Positions 30,139 to 42,149 of a stretch of 64,000 nt of DNA are shown here, piece by piece (position 1 is the stretch's first letter; each line of letters begins with the position of its first letter). The DNA comes from Astragalus membranaceus (taxonomy: Eukaryota; Streptophyta; Magnoliopsida; Fabales; Fabaceae). A model generated the notes under the pieces. That model was not told the origin of the DNA. It did no database searches and saw only the letters and a list, made by a program, of their open reading frames with translations. The stretch is taken from positions 69,391,521-69,455,520 of the forward strand of contig CM076847.1 of NCBI GenBank assembly GCA_039519185.1, written 5' to 3'. The position numbers and the translations under genes are program-made.

Positions 30139-31770
30139 ATGGCTTCAGGTTGGTCTACGCAAGAGGGTGCTTCTCTTTTCCGTCCTCCGGGATTCAACGG
30201 AGAAGACTATGCATATTGGAAAGAAAGAATGAGAATTTTTATTGAAGGGGTAGACTTAGATGTTTGGGATGCTGTGGAAAAAGGACCTTTCGTCCCCACA
30301 CACATAGTAGATGGTATTCTTACAATAAAAAGTAGAAATGAATGGTCTGATGATGAGAAAAGAAAAGTGCAACTTAATTTACGCGCTAAAAATATTATTA
30401 CTTCTGCTTTGAGTACTGATGAATTTTTTCGAGTTTCAAACTGTAAATCTGCCCGAGAAATGTGGGATAATCTTCAAGTTACTCATGAGGGTACAAGTGA
30501 AGTGAAAAGGGCAAGAACAAATACTCTTACCAGAGAGTACGAATTGTTTAGAATGAATACAGGTGAAACAATATCAGAGATGCAGAAAAGGTTCACTCAC
30601 ATAGTGAACAAACTGGGTTCATTAGGAAAATCATTTCCTTCCGAAGACTTGATCAACAAAGTGCTGAGATGCCTAAACAGAGAATGGCAACCAAAGGTTA
30701 CTGCAATAACTGAATCAAGAAATTTAGCAACGATGACTCTTGCCACCCTGTTTGGAAAACTACTAGAGCACGAGTTAGAACTCACTCGCCTAGCAGAGCA
30801 TGAAGAAAACGGCAAGAAAAAGAAAAGTTTAGCACTCAAGGCTTCTAGTTCAAATCCATGCGATGATAGTGATGATTCAGAAAATAAGGATGATGAAGAC
30901 GATGAGAATATGGATCAAATGGTTAGAAAATTCAAAAAGCTCATGAAAAGAAAAAGGTCTCCCAAAAAGAATTCTTCATCCAAAGGAGCCTCAGGCAAGG
31001 GAAACTTGTCAAGTCCACCAACTTGCTACGAATGTGGTAAATCCGGACACCTGACGATGGAGTGCCCTAACTTAGAAAGAAAATTGTCAAAGTTCAAGAC
31101 AAAGGGGTCCAAAGGAAACAATGGTAGAAAAGCCTACATAGCTTGGGAAGACAATGACATGAACTCATCAGATAATTCAGAAAATGAAAAAGATCAAGTT
31201 GCTCTCATGGCCGACCACGACAGTGAAAACGAAACTGAGGTATATTCTAACTCTGAATCTTTACAAGATGCTTATGATGAATTATATGAAGCTTTCACTG
31301 AATTGCATGATAAATCTTCAAAATTAGCTAAAGCTCTAAGCAAATCTAAAAAAGTTATCACTCATCTTGAAAATGAAATTATTGCTTTAACTAATGAAAA
31401 ATTAGAGCTTAGAAAAGAAAATGAGAGCCTTGTATGTTTTAAAGAAAATTATACCTGTGATAAATGTGCTGATTTTGAAAAGAAAATTCATGAATTAGAA
31501 TGGACTGTTGGGAAAGTGTCTAGTTTACAAAATGTGCATCATAGATTTCCCAAAAACAATCCCATTAAAAGGCATATGCATTATAAACAAAAGTTTTCCA
31601 CTAGACCTTATATTAAATGTTATTATTGTGGTAAACCAGGACATACTGCTTCCGTTTGCAGAGCAAGAGGTAATCAAAATGTGAAAAAGGTATGGGTTCC
31701 CAAAAGAACCATACCAAACACTAACCCACAAGGACCCAAAGAGATTTGGGTACCTAGAACCTTGTTTTAG
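30139..31770 (+). CDS. Gag of Sirevirus-like copia element, copy 1
   Basis: I chose the ATG at 30139 (MASGWSTQEG); the open frame extends upstream into the PBS but has no ATG there. The copia Gag core begins 'FRPPGFNGEDYAYWKERMRI' and includes 'MWDNLQVTHEG' and 'GETISEMQKRF'. An acidic/basic spacer follows, then a CCHC knuckle ('CYECGKSGHLTMEC'), a long charged coiled coil and a second C-terminal knuckle ('CYYCGKPGHTASVC'). Knuckles bind element RNA; the coiled coil fits the long Sirevirus gag. The frame is intact at 543 codons and ends with TAG; pol does not follow. Confidence 0.9.
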   Translation: MASGWSTQEGASLFRPPGFNGEDYAYWKERMRIFIEGVDLDVWDAVEKGPFVPTHIVDGILTIKSRNEWSDDEKRKVQLNLRAKNIITSALSTDEFFRVSNCKSAREMWDNLQVTHEGTSEVKRARTNTLTREYELFRMNTGETISEMQKRFTHIVNKLGSLGKSFPSEDLINKVLRCLNREWQPKVTAITESRNLATMTLATLFGKLLEHELELTRLAEHEENGKKKKSLALKASSSNPCDDSDDSENKDDEDDENMDQMVRKFKKLMKRKRSPKKNSSSKGASGKGNLSSPPTCYECGKSGHLTMECPNLERKLSKFKTKGSKGNNGRKAYIAWEDNDMNSSDNSENEKDQVALMADHDSENETEVYSNSESLQDAYDELYEAFTELHDKSSKLAKALSKSKKVITHLENEIIALTNEKLELRKENESLVCFKENYTCDKCADFEKKIHELEWTVGKVSSLQNVHHRFPKNNPIKRHMHYKQKFSTRPYIKCYYCGKPGHTASVCRARGNQNVKKVWVPKRTIPNTNPQGPKEIWVPRTLF

Positions 31771-32757
31771 ATCATTGCAGGTATGCTTCAAGGTAAGGGG
31801 GCAGATTGATACCTTGACAGCAAAGACTCAAAGCGCATGACCGGAGACGCAATAAAGTTCTTAATACTCACCCCCGGAAAAAGCCGTCATGTGACTTGTG
31901 ATAAATAGAGGAAGAATCACCGGTAAATGTCAGATTGGTTAAAATTTTATTCACCTCTATTTTGAAAATGTGCTTAAGAATAGTTTATCAAGTCAAATAT
32001 GTGACTACTAAAATAGAGCAATTCCTGAATCTCATTTCATGTATCTTTAAAGAATAAATATTTATAAGGCATGAAAGTATTCTGGTCATCCCTCTAGGAC
32101 TAAGCATATAGAAATTATATATCACCTTCTTTGAGGTTATGGTTAAAAAGGCGATAGTGTGATTGAGTTAGTTGAGTCGTCACAAACAACTAGTTGACAT
32201 TTTCAGAAATCCATTGCAAAAGAAAACCTGGTTCTTCATTTACTCAAATGAGTTTTTCAATAAAATGTTTTTCAAGTGATTTTATAAAATATGAATTTAA
32301 GAGAATTTGTGACTTATGAATTTCTGCGTGCTCAAAAAGCGTTTTATAAACCAGCTGAAATGCTACCTTTTCCCGAAATCCATTTTCTCCTGTCACAATC
32401 AATTGCTGGCTCTGGCATTAAAATTCAGAATACATACTCACAATCGTTGTTCAACTAAAATAATTTTTCTCCCATATTCTGGCCGCCATCACCAACTTTC
32501 AAACTAAGCAGCATGAAATACATAAAGCCTAAAACAACTGTTTCACACATTTTTGAGACTCATGATTATCTTTTACCTGTCTTGATGAAATACTCTCTTC
32601 ATGGTTTCAAATATGATTTTCTGTTGGTTTTGATGATCCCTTATAAAACTGCAATGGTTCTTTTACCTTGTCAAATAGCCGTGACATTCGGTTCGCAAAC
32701 TCTATCTTACGTTGACCCTCTTTGATCATGACAAAAAGGGGGAGAGAAATATAGGGT
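31771..32757 (+). pseudogene. Copia 3' region with protease relic (copy 1)
   Basis: Just after gag, at about 31810-31910, a stop codon (TGA) is followed by 'YLDSKDSKRMTGDAIKF', recognisable as the start of the copia protease but with Lys where the active site needs Gly (DSG). The frame then stops. RT, RNase H and integrase are absent. A GGGGGAG tract lies at about 32735-32743. Otherwise non-coding. Confidence 0.8.
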
Positions 32758-34218
32758 TGTGGATACCTGTGTTGCAGGTTATCTAATATTGCAGGATTAG
32801 TTTTGATGATGAAAAAGACAAAGCCAAGTTGATGGCCAAAGGAATGAGGTGTCAAAGCAAAGCTGATAAAAAGTATCATATATTCAAAAGTCATAATCCA
32901 AGACAAACAAGCCAAGAATTGAAGATTCAAGTTTAAAGGTAGTCCTTAAATATAAGGGTAGTCCTTAGAGTTTGGGTGTGTCTTAGGAAAAAGTGTAAGC
33001 TCTTTCAAAGGTCAGCTCGTATATCAAAGTCTCACACACTCACAAAGTTTTTTAAAGTTGCATGCATACTTACATAAACATTCTCATCACCTTTTAAAAT
33101 AACAAAATCGATTTCCTCATGCATAAACAAATATCAAAATCGATTTTCAGGCAAATTAGAAAAGGTAGAATCGATTGTCAGGTCATGTACTTTCAGTACA
33201 TAAATCGATTTCTGAGCCAAACAATTTTTAAGGGAAGAATCGATTCCCAATCTTTTTGCACATAACTGAGAATCGATTCCCACTTGTCTCAGGCAAGCTG
33301 AAAATCGATTCATACATATTTTCACTAAGTATAGAATCGATTCCTAGCTTTCCATGGTACTCAAGAATCGATTTCCCATATTTTCCAAACAAAGAAAAAT
33401 CGATTCCTCACCTAAATAAATCGATTCCTAGATCAAATACATTTCAACAAAGAATCGATTCCTACACTATTTTCAACGTAAAAATAATTTCCTCATAGCC
33501 TATAAATAGGCAGTGCTTCACGATTCATTTGACACAACACACAACACAACCCACTTGCATGAAACAGAACACTTTTGAGAAAACTCTTCACGCTTTTATT
33601 TTTGCTCGTCACGCACCGTTGGTCTGTTTGAGCTGATCTGTTGCTAAGAGTTAGTTGGGGTTGCATTCTTCAAGTTGTAATATCTGCCTAACATTAGAGG
33701 TATTTCTGTCTTTACAATTGTTTATTATTTAATTGTTGTGTTTTGTTCTAGGGAGTGGGGTATCTCTCTAGGGTAACTGCATGTACTAGGAAGTGGGGTA
33801 TCTTTCTAGGGCAGTTGATTGTAACAGGGGTGGGGTATCTCTTGTTATTGTATTGTTAGATTTGAGGACTCTCCATAGGTGGGGTATCCTAGGAGGAGAG
33901 TGCCTAAGTCTGTAAAGGTTTTCCAAGGCACCTGTAAGCCTTGTTGTTTTGGTTAGTGGAAAATCTCACAAGGGTGTGAGGACTGGACGTAGGTCACTAG
34001 GAGGTGACCGAACCAGGATAAATCTCTGCGTGCTTTACTGCTTTCCTGCTTTACTGTTATACCGCTTTACTGCTTTATATTCTAATTCCTTCGCTTCCAC
34101 TTAACCTACGCGAAATTGATCTAAGTCATTGAAAAAGGGGAAAAACGTTTTCGAAAGATCTGAAAAGTTTTAAATCTCAATTCACCCCCCCTCTTGAGAC
34201 TGAAGCCACTTGGTAACA
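32758..34218 (+). repeat. Copia LTR 2 (type B)
   Basis: 1461 bp, TGTGGATACCTG...TTGGTAACA, with AATCGATT motifs at about 33100-33470 and a TATA box TATAAATAGG at 33501-33510. Confidence 0.93.
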
Positions 34219-34270
34219 AGTGGTATCAGAGCTAGACTCTTGTATAAAGGGCCTAGCAGCTTCAAGAGAA

Positions 34271-35899
34271 ATGGCTTCAGGTTGGTCTACGCAAGAGGGT
34301 GCTTCTCTTTTCCGTCCTCCGGGATTCAACGGAGAAGACTATGCATATTGGAAAGAAAGAATGAGAATTTTTATTGAAGGGGTAGACTTAGATGTTTGGG
34401 ATGCTGTGGAAAAAGGACCTTTCGTCCCCACACACATAGTAGATGGTATTCTTACAATAAAAAGTAGAAATGAATGGTCTGATGATGAGAAAAGAAAAGT
34501 GCAACTTAATTTACGCGCTAAAAATATTATTACTTCTGCTTTGAGTACTGATGAATTTTTTCGAGTTTCAAACTGTAAATCTGCCCGAGAAATGTGGGAT
34601 AATCTTCAAGTTACTCATGAGGGTACAAGTGAAGTGAAAAGGGCAAGAATAAATACTCTTACCAGAGAGTACGAATTGTTTAGAATGAATACAGGTGAAA
34701 CAATACCAGAAATGCAGAAAAGGTTTACTCACATAGTGAATCAGTTAAGCTTGTTGGGAAAGTCATTTCCTACAGAGGATCTAATCAACAAAGTTCTGAG
34801 ATGTCTGAATAGAGAATGGCAACCCAAGGTTACTGCTATAGCTGAATCAAGAAATTTGGCTACTATGACTCTTGCTACTCTATTTGGTAAACTCCAAGAG
34901 CATGAACTAGAGCTCACCCGTCTGGCTGAGCACGAAAATAATGATAAGAAAAAGAACAGCTTGGCACTGAAAGCATCTAGTTCAAGTCAACTGTGTGAGA
35001 GCGAAGATTCAGAAAATGAGGATGATGAAAATGACGAAAGCATGGCTCTCATGGTTCGAGGGTTCAAACGGTTTTTGAAACAGAAAAATCACTCTAAAAG
35101 GAACTTCAACACCAAAAGGAAAGAAAGCTCATCCGGTCCTCTTATTTGCTATGAATGTGGGAAACCCGGGCATATGAAGATGGAATGCCCTAATCTACAG
35201 AAAAAGGGATCCAAATTCGAAAAGAAGACATTCAAAGAAAACGAAAGAAGGAAAGCCTACGTAGCGTGGGGCGACAATGACACAAGCAGTTCAGATGGTT
35301 CAGAAAGCGAAAAAGCTCATGTTGCTCTTATGGCCAACCACGAAAGTGAAGGTGAATCCGAAAGTGAGGTAAGCTCTAACTCTGATTCTTTACAAGATGC
35401 ATATGATGAACTATATGAAGCCTTTACTGAATTACATGATAAATCTTCAAAATTAGCTAAAGCTCTAAGCAAATCTAAGAAAGTTATCACTCATCTTGAA
35501 AATGATATCACTACTTTAACTAAAGAAAAATTAGAGCTTAGAAAAGAAAATGATGATCTTGTTTACTTCAAGGAAAATTATGTATGTGATAAGTGTATAG
35601 AACATGAAAAGAAAATCAATGAGCTTGAATGTACAATAGGCAAAATGTACAAATTAGAACATGTACATCCTAAGGTTCCAAGAAACAATTTTGAGAAAAG
35701 ACATATGCATCATAGACCAAAGTTTTCCACTAGACCTTATATTAGATGTTATTATTGTGGTAAACCTGGACATACAGCTTCTGTTTGCAGGGCAAGAGGT
35801 AAACAAAATATGAAAAAGGTGTGGGTTCCCAAAGGAACCATACCAAACACTAACCCACAAGGACCCAAAGAGATTTGGGTACCGAGAACCTTGTTTTAG
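34271..35899 (+). CDS. Gag of Sirevirus-like copia element, copy 2 (type B)
   Basis: ATG at 34271. The first 190 residues are almost identical to copy 1. The middle and spacer diverge clearly, while both knuckles ('CYECGKPGHMKMEC' and 'CYYCGKPGHTASVC') and the coiled coil are kept. That pattern suggests real selection or gene conversion in the capsid part. The frame is intact and ends with TAG. Pol is absent. Confidence 0.9.
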   Translation: MASGWSTQEGASLFRPPGFNGEDYAYWKERMRIFIEGVDLDVWDAVEKGPFVPTHIVDGILTIKSRNEWSDDEKRKVQLNLRAKNIITSALSTDEFFRVSNCKSAREMWDNLQVTHEGTSEVKRARINTLTREYELFRMNTGETIPEMQKRFTHIVNQLSLLGKSFPTEDLINKVLRCLNREWQPKVTAIAESRNLATMTLATLFGKLQEHELELTRLAEHENNDKKKNSLALKASSSSQLCESEDSENEDDENDESMALMVRGFKRFLKQKNHSKRNFNTKRKESSSGPLICYECGKPGHMKMECPNLQKKGSKFEKKTFKENERRKAYVAWGDNDTSSSDGSESEKAHVALMANHESEGESESEVSSNSDSLQDAYDELYEAFTELHDKSSKLAKALSKSKKVITHLENDITTLTKEKLELRKENDDLVYFKENYVCDKCIEHEKKINELECTIGKMYKLEHVHPKVPRNNFEKRHMHHRPKFSTRPYIRCYYCGKPGHTASVCRARGKQNMKKVWVPKGTIPNTNPQGPKEIWVPRTLF

Positions 35900-37021
35900 A
35901 TCTTTGCAGGTATGCTTCAAGGTATGGGGGCAGATTGATACCTTGACAGCAAAGACTCGAAGCGCATGACTGGAGACGCAATAAAGTTCTTAACACTCAC
36001 CCCCGGAAAAATCCATCATGTGACTTGTGATAAATAGAGGAAGAATCACCGCTAAAGGTCAGATTGGTTAAAATTTTTATTCACCTCTATTTTGAAAATG
36101 TGCTTAAAAATAGTTTATTAAGTCAAATATGTGACTAGTGAAACAGAGACTAATTTCATGCATCATTAAGAACAATATCTATAAGGCATGATTAGAATAA
36201 CAGGAATCAACAAAAGTATTCTGGTCAACCCTCTAGGACTGATCATATAGAAATTATACATCACCTTCTTAGAGGTTATGGTTAGAAAGGCAATAGTGTG
36301 ATTGAGTTAGTTGAATCGTCAAAATCAGCTAGTTGATATTTTCACAAATCCATTGCAAAAGAAAACCTGGTTCTTCACTTATTCAAATGAGGTTTCAATT
36401 AAATGTTTTTCAAAGTGATTTTTTAAAGAAATGTGAATTTAAGTTGTGACTTGTGAATTTCTGCAGTTAAAGTGCTATTTTTTCCTGAAATCTATTTTAC
36501 AATCAACTGCTAGCACTGGTATTTTTCGAAAAATACATGCTCACAATCGTTGTTTACCTAAAATAATTTTTCTCCCATATTCTGGCTGCCATCACCAACT
36601 TTCAAACTAAGCAGCATGAAATGTATAAAGTTTAAAACAACTACTTCACAGATTTTTGAGACTCATAACCAGCTTTTACCTGTGTTTGATAAAATACTCT
36701 CTTCATGGTCTCATAAATGTTTTTTTTTCTTCAAGTTTTGATGATCCCTTATAAAACTGCAATGGTTCTTTTACCTTGTCAAATAGCCGTGACATTCGGT
36801 TCGCAAACTCTATCTTACGTTGACCCTCTTTGATCATGACAAAAAGGGGGAGAGAAATATAGGGTTGCATATGAGCATATAGAACTTGCATATTATGCAT
36901 CTAGGCAATAAGTCAGGGGGAGCTTCATGATAGGGGGAGCATCATATATCTATTATCTGTTTGAACTAACCTCCTACCTTGAGATGAGTTAATGTTTTGT
37001 CATCATCAAAAAGGGGGAGAA
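35900..37021 (+). pseudogene. Copia 3' region with protease relic (copy 2)
   Basis: The same protease relic after gag as in copy 1 (about 35935-36035), again with a stop and DSK in place of DSG. GGGGGAG tracts at about 36843, 36916 and 36935, and a final PPT AAAAAGGGGGAGA (37008-37020) directly before LTR 3. Multiple such tracts are typical of Sireviruses. Confidence 0.8.
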
Positions 37022-38477
37022 TGTGGATACCTGTGTTGCAGGTTATCTAATATTGCAGGATTAGTTTTGATGATGAAAAAGACAAAGCCAAGTTGATGGC
37101 CAAAGGAATGAGGTGTCAAAGCAAAGATGATAAAAAGTATCATATATTCAAAAGTCATAATCCAAGACAAACAAGCCAAGAATTGAAGATTCAAGTTTAA
37201 AGGTAGTCCTTAAATATAAGGGTAGTCCTTAGGGTTTGGGTGTGTCTTAGGAAAAAGTGTAAGCTCTTTCAAAGGTCAGCTCGTATATCAAAGTCTCACA
37301 CACTCACAAAGTTTTTTAAAGTTGCATGCATACTTACGTAAACATTCTCATCACCTTTTAAAATAACAAAATCGATTTCCTCATGCATAAACAAATATCA
37401 AAATCGATTTTCAGGCAAATTAGAAAAGGTAGAATCGATTGTCAGGTCATGTACTTTCAGTACATAAATCGATTTCTGAGCCAAACAATTTTTAAGGGAA
37501 GAATCGATTCCCAATCTTTTTGCACATAACTGAGAATCGATTCCCACTTGTCTCAGGCAAGCTGAAAATCGATTCATACATATTTTCACTAAGTATAGAA
37601 TCGATTCCTAGCTTTCCATGGTACTCAAGAATCGATTTCCCATATTTTCCAAACAAAGAAAAATCGATTCCTCACCTAAATAAATCGATTCCTAGATCAA
37701 ATACATTTCAACAAAGAATCGATTCCTACACTATTTTCAACGTAAAAATAATTTCCTCATAGCCTATAAATAGGCAGTGCTTCACGATTCATTTGAACAC
37801 ACAACACAACCCACTTGCATGAAACAGAAAACTTTTGAGAAAACTCTTCACGCTTTTATTTTTGCTCGTCAAGCACCGTTGGTCTGTCTGAGCTGATCTG
37901 TTGCTAAGAGTTAGTTGGGGTTGCATTCTTCAAGTTGTAATATCTGCCTAACATTAGAGGTATTTCTGTCTTTACAATTGTTTATTATTTAATTGTTGTG
38001 TTTTGTTCTAGGGAGTGGGGTATCTCTCTAGGGTAGCTGCATGTACTAGGAAGTGGGGTATCTTTCTAGGGCAGTTGATTGTAACAGGGGTGGGGTATCT
38101 CTTGTTATTGTATTGTTAGATTTGAGGACTCTCCATAGGTGGGGTATCCTAGGAGGAGAGTGCCTAAGTCTGTAAAGGTTTTCCAAGGCACCTGTAAGCC
38201 TTGTTGTTTTGGTTAGTGGAAAATCTCACAAGGGTGTGAGGACTGGACGTAGGTCACTAGGAGGTGACCGAACCAGGATAAATCTCTGCGTGCTTTACTG
38301 CTTTCCTGCTTTACTATTATACTACTTTACTGCTTTATATTCTAATTCCTTCGCTTCCACTTAACCTGCGCGAAATTGATCTAAGTCATTGAAAAGGGGA
38401 AAAACGTTTTCGAAAGATCTGAAAAGTTTTAAATCTCAATTCACCCCCCCTCTTGAGACTGAAGCCACTTGGTAACA
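37022..38477 (+). repeat. Copia LTR 3 (type B)
   Basis: Close match to LTR 2, 1456 bp. It ends TTGGTAACA and is followed by the TSD, not by a PBS. Confidence 0.93.
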
Positions 38478-38482
38478 AGGGT

Positions 38483-38638
38483 TGCATATGAGCATATAGA
38501 ACTTGCATATTATGCATCTAGTCAATAAGTCAGGGGGAGCATCATGATAGGGGGAGCATCATATATATTTTATCTGTTTGAACTAACCTCCCACCTTGAG
38601 ATGAGTTAATGTTTTGTCATCATCAAAAAGGGGGAGAA
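38483..38638 (+). other. Rest of type A 3' region and PPT
   Basis: Continues the 3' region of copy 1 after the nested element, with GGGGGAG tracts at about 38533 and 38551 and a final PPT AAAAAGGGGGAGAA (about 38625-38638) before LTR 4. Confidence 0.85.
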
Positions 38639-40111
38639 TGTGGATACCTTGTATTGCAGGTAAACTAATATTGCAGGATAAGTTTTGTTGATGAAGTGGT
38701 TAAGAGGTTTTGATGATGAAAAAGACAAAAGCTAAAGTTGATAATAGGAAAAAGGCAAAGTCAAAGTTGATGAGAAAGACCAAAGCTAAAGTTGATGAAA
38801 GTGACAAAATATCCAAAGTCACAATCCAAGACAAACAAGCTCAAGAATTGAATATTCAAGTTTAAGGGTAGTCCTTAGGGTTTGGGTGTGTCTTAGGAAA
38901 AAGTGTAAGCTCTTTCAAAGGTCAGCTCGTATATCAAAGTCTCACACACTCACAAGTTTTTCAAAGATGCATGCATACGTACGTAAACATACCTATCATC
39001 TTTAAAACATAAGAATCGATTTCATCTTACAGATACATTCATTAAAATCGATTTTCAGGCCAATCAGAAAAGAAAGAATCGATTTTCACTTCATGTATTT
39101 TCAGTACATAAATCGATTTCTGAGCCAAACATTTTTTAAGGGAAGAATCGATTCCCACTCTTTTGCACTTAACTGAGAATCGATTCCTACATGTCTTAGG
39201 CAAGCTGAGAATCGATTCATACAAATTTTCACTAAGTAAAGAATCGATTCCTAGCCCTTCATAGTTCTTAAGAATCGATTGTCCCTATTTTTCAAACAAA
39301 TCAAAATCGATTCCTCACTTAAATGAATCGATTTCTAGATCAAATGCTTTCAACAAAGAATCGATTCCTACACTATTTTTAACGTAAACTTGATTTTTTC
39401 ATAGCCTATAAATAGGCAGTGCTTCACGTTCATTTACAGAACAACCCATTTCACGAATCAGAGAACTTTTGAGAAAAACTCTTTACGCTTTTACTTTTGC
39501 TCGTCACGCACCGTTGGTCCGTCTGAGTTGACCTGTTGCTAAGAGTTAGTTGGGGTTGCATTCTTCAAGTTGTATAATCTGCCTACATTAGAGGTATTTC
39601 TGTCTTTACGTTTGTTATTATTTAATCATTGTGTTTTGTTCTAGGGAGTGGGGTATCTCTCTAGGGTAGCTGTTTGTACTAGGAAGTGGGGTATCTTTCT
39701 GGGGCAGCTGATTGTAACAGGGGTGGGGTATCTCTTGTTATTGTTATATTAGATTTGAGGGCTCTCCATAGGTGGGGTATCCTAGGAGGAGAGTGCCTGA
39801 GTCTGTAAAGGTTTTCCAAGGCACCTGTAAGCCTTGTTGTTTTGGTTAGTGGAAAATCTCACAAGGGTGTGAGGACTGGACGTAGGTCACTAGGAGGTGA
39901 CCGAACCAGGATAAATCTCTGCGTGCTTTACTGCTTTCCCGCTTTACTGTTATACGGCTTTACTGCTTTATATTCTAATTCCTTCGCTTCCACTTAACCT
40001 GCGCGAAATTGATCTAAGTCATTGAAAAAGGGGAAAAACGTTTTCGAAAGATCTGAAAAGTTTTAAATCTCAATTCACCCCCCCTCTTGAGACTGAAGCC
40101 ACTTGGTAACA
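38639..40111 (+). repeat. Copia LTR 4 (type A), shared by two units
   Basis: 1473 bp, nearly identical to LTR 1. It has a PPT on its left and a PBS plus gag on its right, so it serves as 3' LTR of one unit and 5' LTR of the next. TATA box at about 39407-39416. Confidence 0.93.
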
Positions 40112-40163
40112 AGTGGTATCAGAGCTAGACTCTTGTATAAAGGGCCTAGCAGCTTCAAGAGAA

Positions 40164-40861
40164 ATGGCTTCAGGTTGGTCTACGCAAGAGGGTGCTTCTC
40201 TTTTCCGTCCTCCGGGATTCAACGGAGAAGACTATGCATATTGGAAAGAAAGAATGAGAATTTTTATTGAAGGGGTAGACTTAGATGTTTGGGATGCTGT
40301 GGAAAAAGGACCTTTCGTCCCCACACACATAGTAGATGGTATTCTTACAATAAAAAGTAGAAATGAATGGTCTGATGATGAGAAAAGAAAAGTGCAACTT
40401 AATTTACGCGCTAAAAATATTATTACTTCTGCTTTGAGTACTGATGAATTTTTTCGAGTTTCAAACTGTAAATCTGCCCGAGAAATGTGGGATAATCTTC
40501 AAGTTACTCATGAGGGTACAAGTGAAGTGAAAAGGGCAAGAACAAATACTCTTACCAGAGAGTACGAATTGTTTAGAATGAATACAGGTGAAACAATATC
40601 AGAGATGCAGAAAAGGTTCACTCACATAGTGAACAAACTGGGTTCATTAGGAAAATCATTTCCTCCCGAAGACTTGATCAACAAAGTGCTGAGATGCCTA
40701 AACAGAGAATGGCAACCAAAGGTTACTGCAATAACTGAATCAAGAAATTTAGCAACGATGACTCTTGCCACCCTGTTTGGAAAACTACTAGAGCACGAGT
40801 TAGAACCCACTCGCCTAGCAGAGCATGAAGAAAACGGCAAGAAAAAGAAAAGTTTAGCACT
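40164..40861 (+). pseudogene. Gag of copia element, copy 3, cut by the Athila-like insertion
   Basis: ATG at 40164. Matches copy 1 with a few substitutions (for example Ser to Pro before 'EDL', and Leu to Pro before 'TRLAEHEEN'). Coding stops at 'KKKKSLAL', where the Athila-like LTR starts (40862). The preceding bases GCACT (40857-40861) are the expected left TSD; the right copy lies beyond the window. Confidence 0.92.
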
Positions 40862-42149
40862 TGATAACCTTATTTTATATAGGTTATTTATGCTCCTAAT
40901 ACTTAAGTCAAGCTTATTTCTCAAGTAATTCTAGTGCTTAAATATGTGAATATATGGATATTAGAATAAATATAGGTTATAAGTTAATTCCTTAAACCTT
41001 GGGCATAGTTAATGCCTTTGTGAATATGTTTGATGTTTTGCTTTAGCGCTGCAGCGGTTTGCTATCTAGGAGACGCTACAGCGTTATATGACGGCTGACC
41101 ATTGAGATATTTGTATGGCCACTTGAGGACATGATGAGTCACCACCCTTATCTCTTCCTCTCAGCTGGATTTGTTGACTTTCAAGTGGATGCTAAATTAC
41201 ACTTGGCGCCTCCTAAATGGAACCCATGTGATAGTTGTTGTATTCCATCATTAGCACTTTTTGTAAAGTACTTTAAGGATAATATCTAAGTCTAATAATC
41301 ATCATGTAATATTATTATTCTATTAAGACTTAGACATAGATTAGATTAAATTAAGATTGCTTTACAAAGAGGTAAGAGACGTAGACAAGTGGTGGTAGCT
41401 TGAAGAGAGAAGAACTACGCACAAGACATAGTAGCTATCCTCCATTGATACACTTTTGTTAAGCTTTTATTTTTAGCATAAGTTTTCTAGTCTTCATTCA
41501 AGGTTTTGCTCACGCCTCAACTTCATCTCTTGTATGTCACTTGGGATCATTGGAGTGCATCTTTTTCAACCACTCTTCTCTTGTCTTCATACGGTAATAC
41601 ATACTCTCTAGTTGTATTATGTTGATGGAACTTGTGATGAGCTAACTTTGTTGTAGTTGGATTGTTCTTGGTATGTAATGAACCTTGAGTAACTTTTGTA
41701 TAATATTATGATGTTTGCGTTTTATTCCTTGTGTCATAATACTTTCAATCTTGGTTTGGGAATGATCAACTAAAACAAGGTAACTTTGTGGGTACAGACA
41801 TGGTTCACAAAGAGAACTCAAGGAATGATATGAATGAAAACCCTTTAAAGACATTTAAAGGAAGCACTACTTAACTCTAGACATAGGGGAGTAATAGTTC
41901 ATAAGGAAAATGTTGTAGGAGCTTAATATACAGGGGTAAAACTTATTTAGAGCCTAGACATAGGAGTCTTGTAACATAGCCCTGACGAAAGTGACTGAAA
42001 GGCACGCCACCAAGGCGCTACAGCGTCTAAGGATTCTGAAGCGCTACAGCGCTTAACGCTACAGCGTCTACTATTATCTGAACATTACTCTTGGGGACTT
42101 ACATAACTATTGAGCTATCCAACTCACCTTTAATTACTGCAAACTTAAT
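40862..42149 (+). repeat. 5' LTR and leader remnant of the Athila-like element
   Basis: 40862-41146 matches 49535-49819. The inner LTR border is uncertain, since no Athila-type PBS is visible. CGCT-NN-AGCG motifs at 41047, 41074, 42016, 42042 and 42057. No convincing ORF. Confidence 0.75.

Larger units (their letters stand above)
32758..38477 (+). mobile_element. Nested gag-only copia element (type B)
   Basis: LTR 2 (32758-34218), gag 2, 3' region, PPT and LTR 3 (37022-38477). The perfect 5-bp TSD AGGGT lies at 32753-32757 and 38478-38482. Across the insertion the type A 3' sequence resumes ('agggttgcatatgagcatat'), as in the undisturbed copy at about 36862. LTR 2 and LTR 3 are much closer to each other than to LTRs 1 and 4. 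Length is 5720 bp. Confidence 0.93.
28614..40861 (+). mobile_element. Tandem gag-only Sirevirus-like copia elements (type A), with a nested copy
   Basis: Order: LTR (28614-30086), gag, 3' region, nested type B element (32758-38477), rest of the 3' region with PPT, LTR (38639-40111), second gag cut at 40861. The outer LTRs are both 1473 bp and share type-specific sequence, and gag 1 and gag 3 are almost identical. This is therefore a tandem dimer sharing its middle LTR, probably from unequal recombination. There is no pol apart from a protease relic. Long gag, coiled coil and repeated GGGGGAG tracts before the LTR are Sirevirus features. The 5' flank before CACTA insertion reads CTATT (24352-24356); the matching copy would lie beyond the window. 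Confidence 0.85.
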
